From: Eublepharis macularius
Taxonomy: Eukaryota > Chordata > Lepidosauria > Squamata > Eublepharidae
DNA length: 64,000 nucleotides
Assembly: GCF_028583425.1 (NCBI RefSeq)
Contig: NC_072801.1
Span: 15,892,001 to 15,956,000, forward strand
Reading direction: 5' to 3'
In this document: positions 20,708-31,777 of the stretch, one piece after another
Position numbering within the stretch: the first letter of the stretch is position 1
Layout: each line of letters begins with the position of its first letter
Position numbers and translations under genes: made by a program
The notes under the pieces: generated by a model
What the model was told of the DNA's origin: nothing
The model's database searches: none
Seen by the model: the letters and a program-made list of their open reading frames with translations, nothing else

Positions 20708-23700
20708 GTAATGGGGAATCTGTACATGTCCCAGAAGAGTGTTTTGTTGCTGGGATAGAGCTCCCTTTCACAAAAGCTGGTACACCATGCAATTGAGAGT
20801 TAAGTGTACATATGTGCATGTTAGATGATTGAATGTTTGGAGTAATTGAAGGTTTGCAATTTCTTCAAAGTATACCAGAGCAAACTCTGGTTCTTACCTG
20901 TCATACTTTGCAACACAGAATTATACAAATTTGTCCAACTTGTTAGGAGAACTGGAGTGGCAGAGAGAGATGTGTTCTTTTTCTCTTAACTTCCCTTTTG
21001 GGAAGAGAGTCTTGCGTGTTCAAGGAAATGGTTGTTTACAAGGTAACACAGGCAAATTTTCAGGTTAGAATTTCTCAGATTCAAGATAGAAAACTACTTT
21101 TGTCTTAATGTTGTTGGGGATTGCCTTTTTGTAAAGCTAGCACTCTCCGCTTCACTTTAAAAAGAACTAAAATCAACTTTGCTGTACAGAAGTGCTTACT
21201 GCAAAAGAGTCTGTATCTAAGATGGCAAGAATGCTGTAGAACTTTGTCAATAAATTGAGGCTCTGCAGAGTGAATACCATATACAGTCAGTAGTGAAATG
21301 CATTATGATATTAAGCTTCTAAATTCAGGGTGCATTGTGTAAAATATACCAACCAGACAGATTCCTGCCCTCAAAGCTTATTCTCTAAAAAGACCAGTGT
21401 AAGTAAAAAAAATAAAAGAGAGAGAGAAGAACTGGTAAAACAAGGGGAGGGGGCTAAAAATATAGTTTGGGGAATTTGCAAGAGCCGTTTGACCAAAGTA
21501 TGTTTTGTAAGACATTCCAATGGGGTGGTAGGATCAGGTTGCAAGCATTTTTGAACGTCTTAAAGATTCTTGGGAGGGTGGAGAAGGGTTTAATGTGTTG
21601 AAGGGCTGCATCAGTGTTGAATGTATTCCACTTTCTTGTAGTAGAAATAAGGACAAGACCACTGGCTGAGAAGTGGTGTGGGAACTTGCTGCTTCTGTGT
21701 AAGTAGACCCCTAGTGGTGGTTTAAGCTGGCGTGAGACTTGTGCGTGCATCTGCCCACGCCCCTCTTTTTCACTGGTGGGAATGTTTCCTTGTTTCCTTC
21801 ATGAAGCTTCACAGCACCATTAACCTCTTGTTTAACCATTACTGGAATTGAAGAATTTGGATATGAAGGGAAATAGCCTTCCCTGTATTTTAGGGAGCAC
21901 GGCTTGCCAGGATTCTTGCTAGTGACATTTGCCAGGGCATGGGCAGGCATGCCCAAGTCTTACATTTTTCTAGCCAGATGGTTTGAGCTTAAAGCCAAAG
22001 GCTGGAGTTACAACCCGCAGGTTGTCTTCTGTTGGCCAGCCCCAGGCATGCTGCTGGTGTTCATACCAGTCATGGCTAATCAAGAAACATTGTACTGCCT
22101 GACGAGTGGAATTGAGGTTGGCCGTCTCCGTTCCTGGAGAGAGCTCTGTCCATTCACTCAGTCCCCCACACTAACTGTAGAAAGTTGCGCTACAGTCAGC
22201 ATGCTGCTAGCATTTAAGATTTAGTAAAGGTCCAGTTAATAACATATTTAATGGGTTGCAAGCAATTTTTTTGACAGGGCAACTGTTCCTTGTCAGCTGC
22301 TGATCTTGGGAACAATGATAGTTGCCAAGGCCCTGGTGCACTCTCTTCTTCCTCCCCTTAAATCATAGCCACTCTTGGAAGGTTGTCGCTTTGAGCAAAG
22401 GTGAGGGAGTCAAGTTTGCCAACTGATTGAGGGCTAAACTACACACCTGACATGTGTCAGGTTCTCACAAGTTTACCTGGGTAGTGTAGGACAGGACAGG
22501 AGGGAAAGAGTCAGCGAGGGGAGCCCGAAGCTACCAGGCTGCTAGCAACAGAAGGAGCTGCTGCTGCCGCTGCTGCTAACCTCAACCATCCCGTCTCACA
22601 GAGAGGGAGAGGAGTGTCCTTCTTGGTGAGAAGGGATGGTTGAGTTTAGCAGTGGCGGCAGTGAGAGCCTCCGCAGCTCTTTCTGCTGCTGCTAGCTGCC
22701 TGGTAGCTTCGGGCTCCCCTCGCTGACCCTTTCCCTCCCGTCCTGCTGCCGACTACATGATCCAGGTAAACTTGCAAGAACTTGACATACGTCAGTTTGT
22801 CTTGTGTAGTTTGGCCCTGAGTGCTCAAGATAGAACTGATTTTCTCCATATATCTGGAACCTCACCAATGGGGAGCTGCTGGGAGGAGAGATTTTCCCAG
22901 GAAAATGGATGGGAATGGGTGGGTTGTGTGCATAGGGTTTCTCTAACCAGAGTTATGGCACCTCCCCGCATCTGTAGCTTCTTCTTACTTAAAAAAAAAA
23001 ATAAAGGTAGCATTAGCAGCCAAACTCTTCTTTAATGTGTTCATTGGAATGCTGGAGTTCCTGAGAACTAAGCCCTTTTCTCGAGCAATACTTTAAAGGG
23101 TGCCTGAATTTCTTGTGTTATGCCACAGTGTAGTAACATTAACACTAATTCAGCCTTTCTTTCTCATGTTGCTAAATATTAATCCCACTTCTCTTTATTT
23201 TTGGAGAAGCAGTGCTCCTAGAATAAGTCCAGATCGAAAAAGATGTCAGTTGGCAGCCCTTGCCAGCATAGGAATAGTCCAATGAGTTGATGTGTTCAGA
23301 TAAATCCCAGCGCCATCCAAATTAACTATGCGTGTTTCTCACACACTGAGGTGCACGCTTGTTTGAAAATGGGCTTTTATTCATGGTGCAAGAAGACACG
23401 CTCTGATCCCCTTTTAGCAGTTAACTTTTTTAAAAAAATGAAATGCCTTTGAACAGAGCTACTTTGATAATAGCATACAGTGTAAAGTCCTCCTTAAAAT
23501 TCCTGCTAACGTTTTTAATGCACCACGTCAGAACACAACTTTTATCAGTTAACTTGGCAAGATATCAAAGTGAATTTTCTTGGTGGAGTTTTAGTCAGGG
23601 TAAGGAATGTATGAAGAAAAAATGTTTTAATTAGAGATAATAGATACTTTTGGAGTGCTGGAGGATAGCAATGAACACCTTCAGTGCTATCAGGTGTTTC

Positions 23701-24321
23701 CCCATTAATTGATTGGGAGGACTTAAAGGAGAACCATTGTAGAAAGAACATTAGCTCTTCTTTGTGCCACTCAACAGAATGTTCCACGGTGTCTTGCCGC
23801 AGGAGTCCTGCGTTTCAAATTCCCTCGTGGCCACGAGCTGTCAGGTAGCATCTTGGGCTATTTGATTTTTCTCTACCTAGCCTACCTTGCAGGGTTTTTA
23901 TAAGGACTGAAGGGAAGACCCACGCACAAAGTTCTGAGCTCCTTGAAGAAAGGACAGGATCAAAATTTACTACTGATGCTTCATTTGTCTGTGGTGGTTC
24001 TGGTATCTGGGCAAACTTGCGTGGGGAACGAGCAGGTAAAATAGCAAGTAACTCAAGACCCTGTTCTGTGGAAGACCCCGAGATGAAAAAGAAATGTGAA
24101 CAGACAGTTTTGTAGAATGGCGAAGAAGGTGGTGAGAACAGAAGGATCTATTTTTTTACTCTCTGATTTGTTTATCTGATTCAAATCTCTCTGCATAGGC
24201 TTCTTCCTGGTGCTGTGGGAATGTAAGAAATTGCTGATCTTTTCCTGACTTCTTTTTTTTGTCTCATTTCGTGCCACCTTCTTCTGTCCCTTCTGTATCT
24301 GCTGCACCTCCTTCCTTGCAG
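20708..24321. other. TBC1D24: TBC1D24 intron 2
   Basis: Apart from the foldback element at 22430-22818 and a diverged SINE remnant near 23800-23975, no feature is seen. The 3' end is 'gctgcacctccttccttgca' + g, with TGCTGC at 24300-24305. Confidence 0.7.
22430..22818. mobile_element. Long foldback element (AGGGCTAAACTACACA ends)
   Basis: The termini AGGGCTAAACTACACA and TGTGTAGTTTGGCCCT are inverted. The inner arms, containing 'aagtttacctgg', 'ggacaggagggaaagagtca', 'cgaggggagcccgaagctac', are mirrored by 'ctagctgcctggtagcttcg', 'ggctcccctcgctgaccctt'. The hinge (about 22575-22640) is itself palindromic and (CTG)n-rich. There is no coding sequence and no clear target duplication. Termini resemble the element at 29256-29553. 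Confidence 0.8.
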
Positions 24322-24339
24322 TGCTTCATCTCCCAAAAG
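24322..24339 (+). CDS. TBC1D24: TBC1D24 18-nt microexon (residues 320-325)
   Basis: TGCTTCATCTCCCAAAAG sits between acceptor 'ccttccttgcag' (to 24321) and donor GTAGGT (24340-24345). Spliced in phase 2 it adds S-A-S-S-P-K between K319 and the arginine formed with the next exon, at the TBC-TLDc linker. Mammals have an 18-nt microexon at the same place (six residues, SVSLSK in human), used mainly in neurons. Length, phase and position all agree, and both inclusion and skipping keep the frame. TGCTGC 17-22 nt upstream of the exon fits the UGC motif used by the neuronal splicing factor SRRM4. Confidence 0.9.
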
Positions 24340-25599
24340 GTAGGTTTAAAAGTTTGAATCCTCCGTACTGGGTTTCTCTCTCCTTTTCGCTTGGCTTCAT
24401 TCTTCGTGGCTGTCTGCTGCTAATGCTGGGTGGCTGCACCAGTTTTTTGGGGGGGCGGGGGGAGGGAATCAAGCGTTGGGAATGTTTCTGCCAACCTTTG
24501 ACTGGTCCTGCTGTCAAAAACATGTTGCAAAAGGCCTCGTCTGTCCTGCCATCTTAGCAGTGCTGTCAAGCTCATGAATTTCTCTAGGATGTAATGTATA
24601 CTACAGGGAAGACTAGTGATGTGGGCAAATAAAAATCCAAGGGACACAAATAGTGAGTGTCATGATAGCAAACATGGAACTGCTCTGTGTGGGCAGGTAA
24701 AGATAGCTGCCGTTTCAAAGCATGGTCTTCTGCCTACAGAAGGTGTGATTTGGCATCTGTTGCGTTTTATCCCAGGAGTCACGAAACAGCCTCATTCAGT
24801 ACCACCTTAGATCTTCTTTTTGGCGTTTTATCGGAAGGCATGTGATTGAAAGTTCAGACCAAATTAGGAGAAGAGAAGCACTTACCAGATGTTCTGTGCC
24901 CCATTGTGCCTTTGCCTGCTTGGCTGTGCTTCAGGGATGCTTTCTGGAAGCTTTTTGAGGTCTAGGGTTCAAAGTCAGCTCTCCTTTCTAAGGCCCTGTT
25001 TTTTTAACAGAGAGTAAAGAGCTTGCAAAGAAGTGAGTTTCTTCTCTCTCCCCTCCCCAGTAGCAGGCTTGTCTCCTATCCTGTGTTCTAGCTCTGCACT
25101 GTTTGCATGTTCCTGCTCCTCATTTGCAGTGGCCCTTAACTCTTCATATTCTATTGTTCTTCACAGTTTTCTTAGTCTCTCCCCTTTTTCGACTCTGTTT
25201 TTAACTTGCTTGTATTTTTTTTGCTTGCTTGTATTTTTTCTACACACTTCTGTTTGTTTGTTTGCAGCCTTTCTCCCTCATACCCACTCTCCAGAGACTC
25301 TTGAATTTACCCGTTCCCTCCGCTTGCCTATCCCGCCTCCACTTCCTTCCATTAGTATCCATCTGACAGGTATGTAGCCAGATCTGCTTTGATGGCTCTT
25401 CATGCTCCTCCACGCCTTGAGTGAGCCTTGCCTTCAGAATACCAGTGAGGTATCTTTCTTGGCACGCCTGCCTTTCTGTGCCTTGCAGCCTGGTTGGGGA
25501 TCCTTAAATACTCATTGATCCAGAGGAGTTAGCCGTGTTAGTCTGTAGTAGCAAAATCAAAGAGTCCAGTAGCACCTTTAAGACTAACCAATTTTATTG

Positions 25600-25636
25600 T
25601 AGCATAAGCTTTCGAGAATCAAGTTCTCTTCGTCAG
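25600..25636 (-). ncRNA. Hammerhead-like motif, left arm of PLE dimer
   Basis: Minus strand: CTGACGA, extra A, stem II GAGAA/TTCTC, GAAA, stem III AGC/GCT with TTAT loop, TA at the predicted cleavage site. Same reservations as for the motif at 12363-12399. Confidence 0.5.
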
Positions 25637-25758
25637 ATGCCTGATCCAAACTGGGCAGATACAGAAGAGGAGGGGAGAAGAGAGAGAGGATATGTCCCCT
25701 TCTTTCCTCTCTCTCTTCTCCCCTCCTCTTCTGTATCTGCCCAGTTTGGATCAGGCAT

Positions 25759-25796
25759 CTGACGAAGAGAACTTGATTCTTGAAAGCTTATGCTAC
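25759..25796 (+). ncRNA. Hammerhead-like motif, right arm of PLE dimer
   Basis: Plus strand: CTGACGA, extra A, stem II GAGAA/TTCTT (closing pair changed from G-C to G-U), GAAA, AGC/GCT with TTAT loop, TA. The pair change leaves stem II intact. Confidence 0.5.
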
Positions 25797-26623
25797 AATA
25801 AAATTGGTTAGTCTTAAAGGTGCTACTGGACTCTTTTTGATTTAAATACTCATTGACTCCCATTGTCGCTTGGACTCCTTCTAAAAGACTTTCTTTGTAT
25901 GGCATCAGGCTGTCTTTCATCATCATCATCACTGAGTAACAGCATCACATAACATCAGAGGAACATTAAGAGGTGGTGAAAATACCTTGTGCTTGGCAAT
26001 GCCCGAGCTGGCTGTTGGAGCAGATAATCTCTTACAAAAACAAAGCCCTCCCCCCCCCGCCCAATCTGACTGAAGGTTCATGTTGCTGGCAACTTGATAC
26101 TGCTTTAGAAGAAGGGCCTTGGTGTCTGCCTCTCTGCTACAGCACCAGCCTTGCACTCAAGTTATATCATAGAGAGGCCCGTCCACTAATGGACCTCTCC
26201 CCTTTCCTACCTAAGGCCATGTGTACATTATTGCAGAGTTCCTTCCTTGAATGATGAAAACCAAAATTGCCGTCTTTCACTCTGCAAAAAAAAACCCTCC
26301 TGCTTCCTAGCAAGTGATGTGGAAAGAGGAAACTCTGTGTTTGTTGCATAGTTACTGCAATCACATCTACCTGCAGACAGGCATAGGAGAAAAAAACAGG
26401 GCAGTTGGCTGGCTCTGATTGGAATCCGTTCAGCGCAGATGTAACCCTTGTGAAGCATGGGGAAAGGTTTGCGATTTTTCTGCCTCCCTCCCCCCCCGCC
26501 CCACTCTGAAGAAGAAGCTCAGATTTTCAGTTAATTACATTCTGAACAACTTCGTGTTAACTAATAGCTCGAGAATTGATCTTTCAACTTTTTCTAAGGT
26601 CTCTATATTACAATGGTTTAGAG

Positions 26624-26810
26624 CAGGGGTCCCCAACCTGCGGCCCGCGGACCACCTGTGGCCCCCAAGCTCTTTCTGTGCGGCCCTCCAACCTGCTTAT
26701 TTGCTGCTATCACCCTGCAATTTTGTTGCATTTTGAGTTAAGCTGTGGCCCTCTTTAGGCACTGGGCACTCTAATGCGGCCCCCATGTGCCAAAAGGTTG
26801 GGGATCCCTG
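26624..26810. mobile_element. hAT MITE (CAGGGGTCCCCAACC family) in a SINE remnant
   Basis: Terminal repeats CAGGGGTCCCCAACCTGCGG and CAAAAGGTTGGGGATCCCTG are inverted. The 8-bp duplication GTTTAGAG (26616-26623, 26811-26818) is perfect. The interior has repeated 'gcggccc' motifs typical of this widespread vertebrate hAT group. The host sequence (26811-27035, 'gtgaatctccctgggtgatc') is a diverged SINE. Confidence 0.93.
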
Positions 26811-28980
26811 GTTTAGAGCATAGGACTTTGGGGGTGGAGCGGGGGAGAACCTGATTTCAGATTCACAACTTAGCTGTGAATCTCCCTGGGTGATCTGTTC
26901 TTCGACTCCTTGTGCGTGCTCTCTCTTTTACATGCACTGACCCCTGTCTAGCCTACATCAGAGGACGGTTGTGAGAATGAAAAGGGGGGAGCCATTTGTG
27001 CCCCTTGAATCTCATTGAAGGAAAGGCAGATGAAAATATAATAGATACCGAGTTTCAGGAAAACTGGTTTGTGGTGCTACTTCCGTTTTACTTGTGCCTC
27101 TGCCTTAAAGTTAGAAACATTGGCTGAACCCAAATCATGCTGAATCACTCCCATCCTGGCCTCCGGTCCTGTTTCTGCTTTCATTGAGAGGTCCTGCCGC
27201 AAACTGGAATTGTAACACCCACGGAACCTTACATTGTGATTGTCTTATAGGAACATACAGCGATGGAGTTCGCCAGGACTGTACCTTCTTCCTCTTAAAT
27301 TACATCAAGTTAAGGTTGTAAGCCACATTTCAGTATCTTAGTCCCAACAGGAGACCTTGTCCCTGTACTGATCTTGGAAAAAGTATCTCCATTTCCTTGG
27401 TTCTCTAGCCAAGGATTTCCATCAGAGGAGGAGCTCTCATCTCTTTACCTTACGGTGTTTTTTATTACTGTATCATTGGCGTTACTACGGACCGTTAGTA
27501 CAGAACACGTATGCTGAGCATAGCCTATATAATGATGGTATGGCAAAGAACCACCTCTCTGTAGAAGTTGCACGGCAGTCTTGCAGTGCAGAGGGGACAG
27601 GCCGGTGTTGTGAAGCTTGCAGGTGTTGGAGGCTGAGAGAAATTTTACATGAAATGCACAACTCTGATCTTCTCGGATCTCCTCACTACGCATCACCTTA
27701 AAGTTAAAGATAATTGTTTAAAACTGTATACTTATTACCAGAGGGTATCCTCTAGATGCATAAAGTATTAAAATGGGAGTAGAGTAAAGTGCTTGTATGT
27801 CCATCTGCTTCAGTCTTTTCCCCTGGCATGCAGAATAGTGGCTTCAAGGCTTGGCTTGCTCCATAGCATGGCTCTTGCATCTTTAAAATCTGGGCTTGGA
27901 CTTGGCTGTCGAAAAGATGCAGCTGTATTGCCTCACGACTTGCTTATGCTTCTGTACCCAAGGCATTTGACTGCTTAATTGGCTTCAAAGTGAGACATCT
28001 GTAGGTTTTTTAATTCTTCTGGCGTGAAGATGGCCCTGTAGGTAGGTGGCTTCTTACAGTGGGGTAGAGCATCGGACTTTGTACTTGGTCAAGTTTGCAC
28101 TCAGACTGTGGCAAATGTTGAAGTTTTGGGGTGGCACTTAAATCCCTGTCTGTAAGGATTTTTTTTTTAAATTAAACCCTGTATCAGCTCAGCTGCTCAT
28201 TATATGCCCCAGAAATCACTGTAATTAAAGTGTTTCTGGATGGATCTACTGCAAAACCAAACTTACTGGACTGTAAACTGGGCAGAAAGTTTTTTTCCCC
28301 GTTGATTGAGGGCCTTGTAAATCTTGCTATTTGCAAGCCCACAAACTTAATAGGAAAACAACTTAAACATTGATGTTTTTAACATTTTTACAGATTGCAT
28401 TCTGTCTGCATTCTTTAACCATATTTAAAATAATGCTAAGCTCAATACTGTTCTAGGACAGTTAAGACAAAGATACGAAGTTCCATTTGTTACAATCTAT
28501 ATAACAAATCATACTGAATCTTTTTTAAAAAAATCTTAATTGGGTTTGTTGAGAATCAGAGCGCCACCTTATCTATACGCATATATCATTGCATTATAGC
28601 ATCCTCCCCTTGTTGTCTCTTTACGGAGCGCTGAAAACTCCATGTGCAGTTGCACTTCACAATGGTTATACCCTCTGTAGCAAAAACAGTGTGGGAACAG
28701 CTCTCTCTCTGCTTAAAAAATTGACTAGAATGTCTCTGTGAGGTAGCAACCTCTTGATTTTTTGGTGAGTGGGGAGAAGTTTCCCCTACATACCACTAAG
28801 CTAGTCGTATAGGGTGCATAGTTTTAAACGAAACTCTGTCCTTGCTTCTCTACCCGCGAGGCACCTGGAAGTACTTTTCTGCCACCACAGGCAACGGGGT
28901 GAGACCTGAATTGAACAGTGGCTGCTTCAGCCCATTGCTCTTGTGTCCTTCTTCAGCCGCTGCTTTCTGTTGCTTTATAG

Positions 28981-29139
28981 GCAGAACGTCCACCTGGCTG
29001 TTCATGCTGAGAACTTCAAGTCTGAAATTGTGGATGTAAAGAAGATGAGAGACATCTGGTCATGGATTCCTGAACGATTTGCTCTTTGCCAGCCTCTGTT
29101 GGTTTATACCACCTTGGAACACGGCTGCAGCCTGAGCAG
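28981..29139 (+). CDS. TBC1D24: TBC1D24 coding exon 3 (TLDc start, residues 326-378)
   Basis: The first base completes an arginine codon, then '[16 protein letters not shown]', '[19 protein letters not shown]' and 'TLEHGCSLS'. This is the beginning of the TLDc domain. The donor is GAGCAG|GTGAAT at phase 2. Confidence 0.97.
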
Positions 29140-29255
29140 GTGAATTGCCTTTAATAAACCGAAATGGAAATGGGGTAGAAGACCATAAGATAATAAGCCC
29201 TTTCTCATGCTTTCTGGTGATGTGGACAGTTTATTCTTGGCAGCCTATTCATCTA

Positions 29256-29553
29256 AGAGCCAAACTGGACATTACGTGTGATGTGAGTCAGGACACGGGA
29301 ACAGCCATGGTGAGGGGGAGCAGTTTGTCCCTCTCTCTGGTTCCATGTGGCCAGCAGGCCCTCCCACATGTTGCTGTTTCCTGTGACTTGAGGGAAGCCA
29401 GAAGCTCCCCCTCCCCCTCGCAGTGCTCCGTAGCCCAGTGGTGTGCTTTCAAGGTGAGTAAACCCACTTCATACACGTTGTTATGTGTGACAGTGAGTTG
29501 AGTCGGGCACCCATGTGCCAACTCATGTCACTTGTAACATCTAGCTTGGCTCT
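29256..29553. mobile_element. Probable MITE with ~33-bp inverted ends
   Basis: AGAGCCAAACTGGACATTAC at the left matches, inverted, 'gtaacatctagcttggctct' at the right (about 80% over 33 bp). The interior is partly self-complementary ('ggcacccatgtgccaactca'). No target duplication is evident. Confidence 0.5.
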
Positions 29554-30424
29554 AACACAACCAGTCGTGGCTGCATCAACACAAGCAGAGTGTTTGGGCT
29601 GGTTTTACATTGGCCATGTCAGTGCATTAGCAGTCTGTATGGTCTCCTCTGTTCTTTGATCTGGTTTTGTCCATAGAACCATGCTGCACAAACCAAAATA
29701 CAACCTCGTCTGTAGAGAAGAGAATGGTAAGCTTAATGTAAGAAAGTCTGTGGTGGGGGAGGGAATTGAGCATGCTTTTGCCACTAGTGCAGGAAAGCAA
29801 ACACTCGCCAGGAAATGTGGGGAAACGAAACCACTAAACACAATCATAAAATGATGCGTTTACAGAATCAAAATAGCAAGGATGCTGCTAGCAGAGGAGA
29901 ATGGTGTTTAACTTGCAGTGTCAAATTGCAGCATGCGCACTAGAGGCTTGTGGTTTTGGTGAGACCTAGAAATGAAGACATCTGTGTTCCTCATAAGTGT
30001 ACTCTCTCTCGATCCTAGATATTTTAATTTAGTTTTTCCTTTTAATCGGAAGTGTTCATAATGCATTCCTGCAATAGGATTGACACTGGTCATAGTTGCT
30101 TGTGATGCCCACATGAAATTTCCCCTCCCCCCTCCTTGGGGATTAATTGAGAGTTTGGTGTACTGTGCAATGTAGTGACCTAAGATAAAATGTGAATGAG
30201 GACAAATCCCTTCTGCATAAATGAAATCAAATAAGCCTCCCTATCAGTCTTCCATCCGGGGGTGGGGGGGGAATAGATCTATCTGCCCTCCTGCCACATG
30301 TGAAGTCACAATATGACTATACCAACTTTTACCCACCCACCCCATTTCTCCTCCATGTATGGTTGGTAGGGGAGAATGGAATGGCTCCTACCTTGAGAAC
30401 TAGAACTTACGTTGTTGATAATCT

Positions 30425-30545
30425 GATTTTATTGTGTTTTAAGTGTTATTTATTCTCTGTATTTTATATCTTCTGCTGTGACCCGCCCTGAGCCTGCTTA
30501 CAGGGCGGGCGGGCTAGAAATCAAATAAAAAATAATTATAAAATA
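30425..30545 (+). repeat. LINE (L2/CR1 group) 3' tail
   Basis: 'gctgtgacccgccctgagcc' followed by 'acagggcgggcgggctagaa' and an A/T-rich tail 'aaataaaaaataattataaa' is the 3'-terminal hairpin and repeat of an L2/CR1 LINE on the + strand. Confidence 0.7.
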
Positions 30546-31339
30546 ATGAACCTTACTGGGTAACCTTATGCAAGTCCTGCCTTCAGCAGCCACTTGTAAT
30601 ATTGGGCTGTTGATGATACTAACTTGTCTTGATGTTATACGGTTTATAGGAAGGTGTCTGTTCAAGCGTTGCTTTCTAAAAGTGCTAAAATGATGTGTGA
30701 AAACATACACTGGGAAGCAGTCTATTTTGATCATGGCCGGGTTCTTAAAATTCTTAGCTTTCTCTCTTTTCTGGTTTGCCAACCCCTTCCCAGTCTGAGA
30801 AAAAAAAATCCTTGAATGGAGCCAGCTCCTTGGAATGAGAATCCTTCCCTCCTCCCCTGCGGGAGCTGTGGTGCAGATGGTGAAACAAATAGCCAAACAG
30901 GGACTGGAAAAATCGCTAATATTAAGTGTTAGGAAAGCCGAGTCTTGAATGCCCCGTACCGAAGGATGGGCTGTGAGTTTGCAGCCATAGCGGGAGCTGA
31001 ACCCAGGGCTTCCAGTACTTACTTTAAGGATTATTTCAAATCTGTATTTGTATGCTGCTCTTCTCCAAGGAACTCAGAATAGCATGCATAAGGTTTTAAT
31101 GCTTGCAGCAGTCCTGTTGAGAGGTCAATAAAGGCATGTGAAGAGTGAGCGAGTCTGGGTGGGGGAGCCACTTGAGGGAACTCCCTGGATGCTATCATGA
31201 GCTCTGTGGAACAAAAGCAGGATATGAACAGAATTAACACATCTGCAGCACCCCATTGAGCTTCATGGCCAAGCAGAGGTTTGAGCTCTGTCCCTCTCTC
31301 CTCTTAAGTCTAGATCGTAGCTAGCCACACACTTTAAGG

Positions 31340-31505
31340 GAGGGGCTGTGGCTCAGTTGAGGAGCATCTGGTTTGCACGTGGAAGGTCCCAGGTTCCATC
31401 AGATAGTAGACTTCAACCTGAGAGCCTGAAGAGACGATGCCCATCAGAGTAGACAATGCAGACCTTGAGGGGCCTACCGTTTGATTAAGTGTAAGGCAGC
31501 TTCAT
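31340..31505 (+). repeat. tRNA-derived SINE (GGGGCTGTGGCTCAG head)
   Basis: It begins 'ggaggggctgtggctcagtt' with A-box-like sequence, then 'aaggtcccaggttccatcag' (B box), 'gagtagacaatgcagacctt' and 'taaggcagcttcatgtgtg'. This is a separate SINE family with a different tRNA head; diverged copy in intron 4. Confidence 0.82.
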
Positions 31506-31713
31506 GTGTGTTTATGCTGCACTACCAAACACAGGTTGTGCTTCAGTGCAGGTGGGTTACTGTGGGCTCAGTATTTGGTCTACCAAGAAGCAGAAGATAA
31601 GCTGTGCCTCGGAAGAGTATGTTGTGGTGTGTAAGCCCTTTAAAGAGAACGCTACACTAGTTAAGATAAGCATTGGAAGATTTTCACTAAGGAGGCCTTT
31701 GTTTACATATCAG

Positions 31714-31777
31714 GTTCTTTTCGCACTGCGAGGGGCACGAGCCAACTCTCCTTCTGATTAAGACAACTAACCAAGAG
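31714..31777 (+). CDS. TBC1D24: TBC1D24 coding exon 4 (residues 379-400)
   Basis: Only 64 nt between 'tttgtttacatatcag' and GTGAGT. It encodes R-'[21 protein letters not shown]', matching the mammalian '[21 protein letters not shown]' part of TLDc. The first base closes the arginine codon, and the exon ends at phase 0. Confidence 0.96.

Larger units (their letters stand above)
25519..25841. mobile_element. Palindromic Penelope-like terminal-repeat dimer with 15-bp target duplication
   Basis: Two inverted copies of one PLE terminal repeat meet head to head near 25685-25720 ('ttctttcctctctctcttct'). Each carries 'agtccagtagcacctttaag', 'actaaccaattttattgtag' and a hammerhead-like core. TTAAATACTCATTGA at 25504-25518 and 25842-25856 is a perfect 15-bp duplication, so this is a complete insertion rather than a remnant. 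No reverse transcriptase or endonuclease is present. Confidence 0.9.
24340..28980. other. TBC1D24: TBC1D24 intron 3
   Basis: It contains the PLE dimer (25519-25841), a hAT MITE in a SINE remnant (26600-27035), a weak SINE scrap near 28040-28150 and an AT-rich, repeat-poor stretch at 28150-28560. The acceptor is 'ctgctttctgttgctttatag'. Confidence 0.7.

Noticed and set aside
20708..20711. Stop codon TAA ending a 343-codon TBC1D24 ORF
   Set aside because: It overlaps the splice donor GTAATG; the protein continues into six more exons.
24976..25000. 'ctcctttctaag' as an alternative microexon site
   Set aside because: No acceptor AG and no GT donor at the right spacing; 24322-24339 satisfies all conditions.
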